Shown in pieces: positions 1 through 12,000 of a DNA stretch of 64,000 bases; the first letter of the stretch is position 1; the number at the start of each line of letters is the position of its first letter. Position numbers and translations under genes: made by a program. The stretch comes from Patiria miniata. Lineage: Eukaryota > Echinodermata > Asteroidea > Valvatida > Asterinidae. The notes below the pieces were generated by a model. It was not told the DNA's origin. It worked only from the letters and a program-made list of their open reading frames with translations, and searched no databases. The stretch spans positions 4,374,777 to 4,438,776 of the forward strand of contig NW_024037076.1 in NCBI RefSeq assembly GCF_015706575.1, read 5' to 3'.

Positions 1-60
1 AAGGGTGACACCCCCGAGTGTTGTAGTACTCGTACTCATACTTGAGTACGAGTGCTCTAT
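1..60. repeat. GAGTAC/GTACTC echo repeat, window edge
   Basis: The 4-7 bp words GTACTCG, GTACTCATACTTGAGTACGA and GAGTAC recur on both strands. This is the same word set as at 45460-45690 and around 32.7-33.5 kb. It is cut by the window start. Confidence 0.5.
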
Positions 61-3000
61 TTCAAAATAGCATTTGAAAGCTGAATATCCCAGGTTTAAC
101 ATTATATAAGCATCATGAACATTTTTTCAATATTCCAAGGACACAGCAGCAGCATTTTGGGGGGGGGGGGACAGGCTGTACATCTTGAGAAAGCCAAGAA
201 AATGAATGCACAGCATTTTAGGTATCGTAACTGGATTCCACTGCTGACGCACTAAAGTGTGTCTGCGGACACCCTATTGTGAAACCACCTCCAATGCTAG
301 TTTTCATCCAAACGATACCATTTCAGGCGGAATAATTTCACAGGGTGTTTGATACCAGTTCTATCTTCACTTTGAGTAAAGTTTCTGTCAGTATTCAATT
401 GGGAGGTACTTTTGTGAGTATTGCAAATGATCCTGCATGGCTTTAGTCTCTTTAAAGAGCAGATCTTAACATTTTCACGTACCGTTGTACAATCTGTACG
501 TAACCTCCAGACCGCTCTTCAGCGCGACCTCATCCCACTCAGCGAAGATCTCACCGTGACCTTTGACCTGTAGCCTGGGTGGCGGCGGTTGGTGCAACGT
601 TTTCAGGAGTTCCAATGTCAGCTCGACCTCGTCCTTCAGATCTTGATGGGACGGACCTCTGCACTGAACAATCTGTGGTTCATAATAGATGAGAATATGT
701 TAAGAGAAAAAAACCCTTGTCTAATGGGTTTTGGCAACATCCCTTGAGGGTGCTATGTGCTTTTCACATGAAATCATCTATCAAATTATCCCGTTTTCAA
801 AACGGTTTCTACAGTCTTGCTGAACAAATACTACTTGGAGAGCGACTCTCATCGGCTGAAAATAGGCTTGGGGCGGGGGGGGGGGGGGAATGGGGATGTG
901 CCAGTGAATTTGCAATACACACGATTCAGCCGACAAAAGCAATTATGGGGAAATGTTTCAATCGATTGAAACATTTCCCCATAATTGCTTTTGTCGGCTG
1001 AATCGTGTGTATTGCAAATTCACTGCCACAGTTGTTACGCCACTCAGAGGTCAATTGGTGCAACCACACCTTACTGGTTCATGCGCACAGCAATGGCCTA
1101 GTGAACACTGCGGTTTGCAATGGCTGTGTTAAACCTGTTTCATTATTGGCTTGATTCTCCTCTGAAATGAAAACAAGCACAGCTGTGGTTGTAACTTGTG
1201 CGGTGACTATCTGCTAAAAAGCCAGTGGAACGCCGCTATAATGAACATTGCGGTGGCTTCCCCTTCTATTTCTTGGGGAAATAATAGCCACTTGTCGTTC
1301 TTCTGTTAACAAAAATGTTTGGTAAGTTTTGTACACAAAAGTCGGGAGCCATGGAGGATGTTCGGTATAGCCGAATGATTGGTATAGCGGTGTTCGGTAT
1401 AGTGATGTTCCGTTGTACTAATTTGTGAAAATGTTCTGTGAAAAATGCGCGAACTGTTGTTGATGAAGAGTGCATAACCTGGGGAGATGGCGTCACACTT
1501 TCTCAGTGCATATACTAGTGACAAATAGTGCCACCTATTATCCACTAGTGTCCCAGATTGTCCACTTTGAACAGCGCCCCCTAAAGTCAGATGGCGTCCA
1601 GCCCAGCCCCCCTTTGATTTGCGATGGCCAGGTGACCGGGAAAACATTCCAGGCTATTCAAGAGCGGATAGGCTATCAGCAAATTCTTGTCACACCCCAA
1701 ATTTCAATTGGTCTAGCAAGGCCCCTCCGACATTTGACCTCTGATTTAGAGACGTGCTATAGTTAACCCACCTGCAAAGCGGGGACAACATGTGAATGGT
1801 TCCTCAGCCTCAGACAGCCAGCTCGTTTACTTGCTAACGTCCGCAATGTCCTGGTCAAAATGAAAACAGATATTACATATAGTAAAGATTGAAGGTACTA
1901 GGATCATTTGCTCTTTGTGCATTTTTTTTCATTTAAGGCCATTCTTTGGTCACTGCTTGACATAAAATCTGGCTGATCTGATTTTTGAAGCTTCACCCCT
2001 TGTTAACTATCTGAAATATTACTTTTACTGATTCATCAGGTTTTTCACTCCCTACCTCAGAGTATACAGGGTGAATAAAAAAGCGGAACCCAAACCCCCA
2101 AAAATATATTTCATATTTAAAAAACATGTAGCACCAAGCATAATAATGACTGGAAAGCCAATTTCATAAGCTACTTTTAGATGAAAAAAATTACTGAAAT
2201 TGATTAATCCGTTCAAAGAATATCGCCTTTTTAACGCAATGACCCTAAAACCTGTTTCGTCCAAAAAAAACCCCGCAGTTTATTGTGTATTCTGACTGTT
2301 TGGAACAACAAAGAAAATGACACAGAATACTCGTTTCAACAACTGTCAACAACTGTAGCACACAATATATTTATTAACAACCCTGGTTAGGCATACAACA
2401 AGATTTATAACATCCATTTTTTTTAAAGACGGGCCTTCAAAAGGACTTTGTTGAATATTTTTCACTTTTAAACTGAGGTTCTATCGCTGGTGATGTTTGA
2501 AGACAATTGTGACGATGACTCCTATTTTTGGATGAAAGAGGTTTTAAGGTCATTGTATTTAAAAAGTGATATTCTTTGAACGGATTGAGCAATTTCAGTA
2601 TTTTTTTCATCTAAAAGTAGCTTATGAAATTGGTTTTTCAGTCATTATAATGTTTGGTGCCACATATTTTTTTACATATGAAATGTAATTTTTGGGATTT
2701 GGGTTACGCTTTTTTGACTCACCCTGTAGTTTCTACTTTCACAAATTGTGTCAAAATATTAGGAGTCATCATCAAAGTTTGGTCATGTGGGTGACGTATC
2801 AGATGTAAAAATGTTATCCGGCCCCTACCGAAAATTCATGCTTTTCTCCAAAGTTCTAAGAACACACATTCCCATACTTATTTCGGAGTAAGACTAGTCT
2901 TTTGTGATTTACAGAATGCGTAAACAATGTACGCCCTCTGCTTTTAATAATGTTATTAAATGGGAATTGTTCTGTGGTCATGCATGTGACATTTAGATCT

Positions 3001-6000
3001 GTCAGGTGTGTGACATTTTGTAATTAAATTATGCTAATTTATGCACAGAAAGACTAACTTATGAAACTTCTTAAGAAATTGGCATCTTTATGTACTAACA
3101 GCAATTTTAGTGAACAATAATCATTTGTTTTATATCGCATAATTTTTCCCCCAAAAATTAGTAACGTTCAATTTCTTAAGAATCGCTCTGAAGCAACAAA
3201 ATTGCTTAAATCTTAAATAAGGTGCATAACAACCAACTTCTTCAAGTTGCAGCCCAGGGGATACTATACATTTTGAGAAAACAGAGAAAACAATTTTTGG
3301 GCAGGGGGCTCGTTACCGAATTCTGTTGCTAATGCACATAAAAAAGTGTGTCAAACTTAAACTGTTTGACACACCAAAATGTGACTTAGTTGACACACCC
3401 CCTTGCATCACAGCCAAGCAACAAGACACCCACAATACACACACCGTCTAAAATTTGTATCCTTGTGGAGACATTTCTTTGTTCTCGTGTAGTAAAGTGT
3501 TCAATTTTGAAATTGAAGTTTCAAAATGCTCTTATTTTAACCAGAATTAGTTTCCTTGGCTGAAATTTGGACTTAATATCCCTTTTCTAAAATTCTTCCA
3601 TTTGCGACAAATCAACCCACCTTGGAAATTCCTAGTTTTTGAGTAAAACCCATATATCTATTTCGTGAAAACCTTGTGGAGACCTATTCATCTATAGAAA
3701 TTGCCCTGTGGAGACCTTTACAATGTTTTGTTCCCTATTGTGTGTGAGTCTCCACAAGAATACAAATTTGTGGTCACAATGACTCACACACATACTGAAA
3801 TTTGTATCCTTGTGGAGACATTTCTTTGTTCTCGTGTAGTAAGTTTTCGAGCTTGAAAGTGAAGTTTCAAAATGCTCTTATTTTAACCAGAATTAATTTC
3901 CTTGGCTGAAATTCAGACTTAATATCCCTTTTCTAAAACTCTTCCATTTGCGACAGATCAATCCACCTTGGACATTTTTAGTTTTTGAGTAAAAATCCAT
4001 GTATCTATTTCGTGAAAACCTTGTGGAGACGTATTCATCTATAGAAATTGCCCTGTGGAGATGTATACAATCTTTTGTTCCCTATTGTGTGCATCAGCAA
4101 GGCACAATGACACAACCAGGACACACAAACAGACACCTGCATGGCACGGTGCACCCCCGAGGCACAATGACGCACCCATGAGGCTCAATGACGCACCCAT
4201 GAGACACCCGTGATGCACCTGTGACACACCTGAGATGCACACGACACACCCATCAGGCGCAGTGACTCACCCCCTAAGCACAATGACACACCCACCACAT
4301 ACAATGTCTCACCCATGACGCACAGGATCCATCTTAAAAAGGAAAGGTGCACGATACTCACATGGCTGCAAACCACGCTGTCTCTGAATCCTCGTTACTC
4401 AGCTGTGACCCCAATCTCTGTAGCATGACCTCTGAACTTTTGTGACCTAGCAACCTGCCGTGACCTTGAGCGCTGGTTGCTAGGCAACTGATGGCATAGC
4501 AAGCGTTCTTGCCACATCCGGAGTCTTTACTGGCCAGCATGCTGCACAGCCGACTCATCTAAAAAAAAAAAAGAGTACAAAGCAAATGAGACATCGTGGC
4601 ACCGGCAGTGGAAATTTGCCAAGTTTGAAAATCAAAGTCATGAGTGCAACTTAAGCAAAGTCCTAGCATGTACACAGACTCAAAATGGTGGATCATTGTA
4701 GACAGCCATTTAAAAATCTGATAGTTCCAGTTCCAAAATGTTGATTGTCAATTTGACCTACAGTATATGATGTATAGGGGTCAACCTAATTTAAATATGT
4801 ACGTATGCATCAATCAAAAAGGTTGCTGCATTAAAGCTATAGTCCATCATTTGCAGCCATCCGAAAAGTAACTGGCGTAATTATTGTTGAAAAACTTTGT
4901 TATTCGGCGAAGCGCGTGCAAGCATTGGCACGACGCACACGCACCTCCGGTTGCTATAATTCGTCGGATCAGTGCGTGACGTCGCGTATAGCTGCAATTC
5001 ACAACAATTCAAAACATGATTCAGTAACTTTTGATTTGAAATTGAGATCCTAGAATGCTGTTTTTCTCGGAATATACAGCTGAAGCTTAGCTGAAACTTC
5101 ATCAGGTTAGTTGCTCAGTATCCTTCATTAGATTTTGAACACTTTTGTTGCTTCAAACGAACAAAATGCACAAATTACAAATGATGGACTATATCTTTAA
5201 GGGTGTGCAGGTGAATCGGGCCAATCAAACTAAAAGGGAGGCGGCACGCACAAGGCCAGTTGCCTATCGTTATGTACATGTGTGTTATAAGGTCAGGGTT
5301 CAGCAATTTCAGGGTCAATTCTAGCAAATTCCACAGCAAATTAACACAAGTAAAACAAGTCGAAACAATTCTCCAATGATTTTGTTCGACAATTTTACCT
5401 CATTGTTTTGTTAAACACCCCTCTTGTCATGTCTATGGTATGTGCCTCGCGCGTGTAGTGCTAAAAAATCTCCTTTTATGGAGATTGGCATGCGTACTGC
5501 GCAATGTGGTGCAGAACGCAGGGTCCAGGAATAAAGTGCTTTAAAACCAGCCGGTGTTTTACCAGCGGTTCAAAACCAACCATGTGACGGGCTCTGGACC
5601 AATAGGAATGGATAAACTGTCGGAGGTGTTTATGGATAATGTGATAATAAAGCTACATGTATGGACCTGTCATAAATGTGATGTTTAAAACTGGTTCGAG
5701 GCCTAGGTTGTCAGAACAGCCTCGCCTTTGGCTCGGACCATTCTAGGCCGCCAGGCCCCTAACCGGTTTTAAACGGATCTTCACGGTTTGAAATTTGTGA
5801 TAACCGTGGGAGTACCGTATTCATCCTTAGTACATTCGTGGTTATCCGTCATCTTCCTTGGGTATTCATGGAGGGGCTACGGAAGTTTTAAACCGTTCAT
5901 ACTTCCGTGGTGAACCGTCATAAAAATTAATCCGTAGTACAACCGTGAGACATCCGTAGGACAACCGTACCTATTCGTAGTGTTATTCGTGGCTATTTGT

Positions 6001-9000
6001 GCATATTTTTGGAGATTCGTAGCTCATTTGTGGTAGAAATCTCTACGAATTCGCTACGAATGTCCTACGGATATGCCCAGATGTGCTAGGGTTCTGCTAA
6101 GGTTGTACTACGAATATCCATGCTTTATTTGTAGGAGAACCTTGGTCATCCGTGCCCCAATCGCAGACAACCGTGGCGTTAACATCATTATTTTTAGTAA
6201 TACCGTCAAAATTCTTCAACGTTCAGTCCATGTTCTTAACAAACCGTAGTGTATTGGTAGAGAAACGTCAGGACAGTCGAGGCCATTCGTCCTGAAACCG
6301 TAGTGCATTGTTAGAAAGTCGATTTCTCCACGAATCTCGACGGTTCATCGTGATCGATTGATTCTTGGTAAACTGTGAATATTCGTAGCTCCAACCATGA
6401 AAGTGTGACTGGGGCCTTACCATTTTCTCTGAGTCTGGATGCTGCAGTAACCTCACTCTCCCCGTTTCTAAGTCACACAATCGTCCCAAAGCAAAGGCTG
6501 CGTTCATCCCTCGTCCTAGTAATAAAAAAAAGACACCATCACTCAAATTAAGGGGTTTATCATTTCATTTCAGGGTTTTTTTCTCATTTTGTTTGCTTAC
6601 AGATTGAGGTTCACCTGAAAACAAAAATTTGACCGCCCCTTCAAATTTTGTGTTTTGCCCCACTGTACAGCAAATCGGTAATTTCTGACTTAAAGGGAAA
6701 ATGCAACATTTGCAAACATCAAAAAATAAAACTACCAAATCATTTTGAAATACCTTGCTGGACTGTTAGTGAATGACAGTGTAAAGCATCCTGTAAAATC
6801 ATGGCACCTGGTATACTGTCATTTTCCAGAAAAGCGGTATTTTTGTATCAATTTCTGGCTTTTTTTCAAATACTGGCCCCAATTGACCATCGCACTTGTT
6901 TGCAATCGATTACAAACCTATGAACGGGTACGAGCCAGCTAGACTGGTTCCCTGACCTTACAATTCCCCAATGTATGTAAACTGCTCTGTTACTTCTTAT
7001 ATGGAGTCAGGGAACCAGACTACAGGAAAATGATTGTTTTTCTTGGTTTTTATAGCATTTTCGAACCCAAAACCTCAAAAAAGTCAGTGTAACTATATTT
7101 GCTATATATTTCCAACCCCCCCAATTCCATCCATTTCTGAAAATTACAGCAAAAGCAAATGATGTATATTCCCTTTAATGCTCATTTTGTAGTGACAGGT
7201 CACACATTTCTGTGCTGAAAAGGCAGTTCCATGAAATTAGCATCTGAAGGAAGGGATGTATTATCTTACCTGCTTCATCAATGCCAAGGGAGTCTATCAG
7301 CTTAGTCATAATCTGATGGGAGAAGTTGTGATCTAACATCATCTGACATCCCTCCTCCGCAATGGATACCCTGGAAAAATAAACAGAAAAATAGCCTTCA
7401 TTGATCATTTGTGAAATCAATAGAGTTTCATAAGCGGAAACCTGAATCATCAAATACAAGTCGAGTGCTATTATTTCCAAGCAAACTTTCTCGATCCTGA
7501 TTGGTCAATCTATGGCAACAACGGTGTGGTATTATCCGATATGTACCACGGTCCATATCGCACTCCACATATCTTGCTATTCTAATATGCACGCGCCATT
7601 CCTATTGAGCACATGTTTAAAGATATAGTCCATCATTTGTAATTTGGGCATTTTGTTCGTTTGAAGCAACAAAAGTGCTCAAAATCTAAAGAAGGGTACT
7701 GAACAACTAACCTGATGAAGTTTCAGCTCAGCTTCAGCTGTATATTCCGAGAAAAACAGCATCCTAGGATCTCAATTTCAAATCAAAAGTTGCTGAATCA
7801 TGTTTTGAATTGGGCCTGAATTCAGCGTCCAAGACACAAAGTGCTCAAAATCTAAAGAAGGGTACTGAACAACTAACCTGATGAAGTTTCAGCTGAGCTT
7901 CAGCTGTATATTCCGAGAAAAACAGCATCCTAGGATCTCAATTTCAAATCAAAAGTTGCTGAATCATGTTTTGAATTGGGCCTGAATTCAGCGTCCAAGA
8001 CACGTTCTCACTGAGCCGATTGCAGTTACGCGATGTCACGCACTTATCCGATGAATTATAGCAACCGCGCGTGTGTGTGCGTCGTGCCAATGCTTGCGCG
8101 CGCTTGACCGAATAACAAAACGAACTATTAATTTAAATTTTCCTACGGTGCGTCTTAAGACGCACCGTTGGAGAGGCCTTCTTTCGTTGATTACTCTAAA
8201 ATGACTACAGCTTTAATAGGGTGACATCTTTACAGTGCATCAAGATATAATTTATCTTTAAGTACTCGTGCTTGAGGTGAACAGAAAATGTAGTGCATCT
8301 GTGTCCCATAAATCATGAGGCCGAAATATTAAGGATGTGACTTTGCGTTTAATTTTGTAAACTTTTAGCAAATATTTGAAATACCGTTTTAAACTTCACA
8401 AAGGCTGACGCCTGCCCATTGATGTCTGTAGACCGGCGTAATTGACACGATGAATCAACAAGGTAGCAGTCATTGAAAATATAAAAACTTAATTACGCAA
8501 ACCCCGAAAGTAATCAAGCACTGCTGTGCTTCTAAGATTTTGTAAATTTAATATGTTTGAATAAGGGAATAAATGTGTGCTCCGGAGGTTTTTATCACTC
8601 TGTTTAAGACCGCTTAGAGTCTGGGTGCTGATAATTACCCGAGCCGGAGGCGAGGGTAATTATCAGCACCCAGACTCTAAGCGGTCTTAAACAGAGTGAT
8701 AAATACCGACCGAGCACATATTTATTCCCATTCATAAATACCTTTTCGGTAAAAAACCCCCAAATAATTCGTTCAAAAAATCCCAATTTTGTTCAACAAG
8801 TTCACTTCATGCTTTTTGAAACATCCCTCTAGCAAAATAATGGAGTGTTCAGCTGGCGAGTAAGATGTAAACAACCCTTTTATGGAGATTGACGCGCGCG
8901 TAGCATGTTCTGCGCGATGTTGCGCAGAACGCACCTGGGGCGTTGCGTTTTGAATTTAGAACTATAAAATTCTGACTCGCTAGTAGTGTTGCGCATGCCT

Positions 9001-12000
9001 ACGTGAGGATTGTGAACGTTCAACCAATGAAACGGTAAGAGGCACTGGATTTTTAGGAGTCCACATTTTATTGTGACACTGGAAAAGTGTTTAAGACCAG
9101 CTAGCCATGTCTTTATCATCCGTTTAAGACCGGCTACGTGACAGGCTCTCGACCAATAGGAATAGCTAAACTGTCTGAATAGCTAAACTATAGGAATAGG
9201 AATAGCTAAACTGTCTGAGGTATTTATGAATCATTGTTAATTATTTGTGCCATTTGTGTTTAACTCAAAGGAAGATTGCGTGATGGTACATGTAGGTTCC
9301 TTTTTTTATAATTTTGGTTTTGCTTAAACGTTTTGGGAAATTTGTAACACTGATTTAGAATTTTTTTTGTTTAAATGTTTAAACGTGTAAAGGTCGCATC
9401 CTTATGGCATAAGAAACACAGGCTGTCCGCACGTTGTTACTGGTCAGTAGACCGGTCACTCTACTGATGGTCAATTCAGACTTACCTTGCTAAGACCAGG
9501 GCTGCATTGCTGGCTGTCCAGACGTTGTTACTGGTCAACAGACCGGTCACTCTACTGATGGTCAATTCAGACTTACCTTGCTAAGACCAGGGCTGCATTG
9601 CTGGCTGTCCAGACGTTGTTACTGGTCAACAGACCGGTCACTCTACTGATGGTCAATTCAGACTTACCTTGCTAAGACCAGGGCTGCATTGCTGGCTGTC
9701 CAGACGTTGTTACTGGTCAGCAGACCGGTCACTCTGCTGATGGTCAATTCAGACTTACCTTGCTAAGACCAGGGCTACATTGCTGGCTGTCCAGACGTTG
9801 TTACTGGTCAGCAGACCGATCACTCTACTGATGGTCAATTCAGACTTACCTTGCTAAGACCAGGGCTGCATTGCTGGCTGTCCAGACGTTGTTACTGGTC
9901 AGCAGACCGGTCACTCTACTGATGGTCAATTCAGACTTACCTTGCTAAGACCAGGGCTGCATTGCTGGCTGTCCAGACGTTGTTACTGGTCAGTAGACTG
10001 GTCACTCTACTGATGGTCAATTCAGACTTACCTTGCTAAGACCAGGGCTGCATTGCTGGCTGTCCAGACATTGTTACTGGTCAGCAGACCGGTCACTCTA
10101 CTGATGGTCAATTCAGACTTACCTTGCTAAGACCAGGGCTGCATTGCTGGCTGTCCAGACATTGTTACTAGTCAACAGACCGGTCACTCTACTGATGGTC
10201 AATTCAGACTTACCTTGCTAAGACCAGGGCTGCATTGCTGGGTGTCCAGACATTGTTACTGGTCAGCAGACCGGTCACTCTACTGATGATCAATTCAGAC
10301 TTACCTTGCTAAGACCAGGGCTGCATTGCTGGCTGTCCAGACGTTGTTACTGGTCAACAGACCGGTCACTCTACTGATGGTCAATTCAGACTTACCTTGC
10401 TAAGACCAGGGCTGCATTGCTGGGTGTCCAGACATTGTTACTGGTCAGCAGACCGGTCACTCTACTGATGATCAATTCAGACTTACCTTGCTAAGACCAG
10501 GGCTGCATTGCTGGCTGTCCAGACGTTGTTACTGGTCAGCAGACCGGTCACTCTACTGATGGTCAATTCAGACTTACCTTGCTAAGACCAGGGCTGCATT
10601 GCTGGCTGTCCAGACGTTGTTACTGGTCAGTAGACTGGTCACTCTACTGATGGTCAATTCAGACTTACCTTGCTAAGACCAGGGCCGCATTGCTGGCTGT
10701 CCAGCATTGTTACTGGTCAGTAGACCGGTCACTCTACTGACGGTCAATTCAGACTTACCTTGCTAAGACCAGGGCTGCATTGCTGGCTGTCCAGACGTTG
10801 TTACTGGTCAGAAGACCGGTCACTCTACTGATGGTCACTTGCAGACAAGGTTCCTTCAGCATCCATTCTCTTCCACCTGAGCTCTCGGCCTTCAATAGGA
10901 ATAACACGGGAAACATGGAAAAGAAAGGAAGTTACGGAATAGGAAAAGTTAGGAAATAAGACATTCTGGAATGCTCATCAACATAAACAACGCAAAAAAA
11001 GAAAGTCCACACTCATTGGAGGGGTCACAATGTTGAAAGCCATCGTCTTATGATAACGTCAATTATGTAGACCTTTTGGGAATGTTGCTAGCTACATTTG
11101 TGTGACAAGCAGATTTTCTGATTTATTCGAGTGAAGAAACTCCTAACCGTAAGTTTGAGAAGTATAGATTTTGAAAACAGAAAATTTTCTGGAAGTTTAA
11201 GTGAGTTTCGTAAGTTTGAGAAGTATAGATTTTGAAACTCGAGTGAAATTTGAAATTTAAGGTTATTGATCACAATCCGAGAAAATTTTGTTTTGGAGAT
11301 TGGTTGTTGATAAATGGTTTGAGACCTGAAGTTTGCAGATTGAGAATTAGTGTGAACTGATTGATATTTGAAATTCTCGTAGTTGAATTTGGAAGTGATT
11401 TGTTTTTGAGAGTATTAATTCATTGAAGCGTTGAGAAATACCAAATTTGAAGAAGTTTGCAGATTGAGAATTTATTGGAAATCTGTACCTGATTTGAATA
11501 AGTCAAGTCATAGAAATTGTTTTGGACTTGTGAATTTTTAATTTTGTAAAATTTGGGGATTTTGTGTAAATAAATTTGCTTGTATATTGTTTATAGAATA
11601 TTGAGAAGTGTCTAGTTGGTTTTCATTCATTTCATGGGAGTGTATGGCATATTTCCTAAATTCTTTTTGTCCGATGGAGTCACCAAAAGTGACTGTGTGA
11701 CAAATTTAATTTTTTTTAAAAGAACCTTGTTTGCGATTGTAAATCGTCAAACATTGACAACATTTTATGAAAAATGATGCAGTTAGAAAAGTAGCAATTT
11801 TAAGGAGTACGCGAGTGGAAATTGCTGCATGACAATGTTACACTGCCCAAAACAAATGGCAGGGAATATCGATCCCACAGTGCTTGCGTGCATGGGAGCA
11901 CGCAAACTTGAATTACCCGCACTTTGTTTGGGCACTTGCACTCGATAGGGGACATTACGGGCGTGTGAGTTTGCACTTTGAAATTTCTCCTCACGTAATC

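Noticed and set aside
9418-10845. CRISPR-like regular array
   Set aside because: The units are contiguous near-identical repeats without unique spacers, and the unit is an exon half with a splice donor in a eukaryotic gene.
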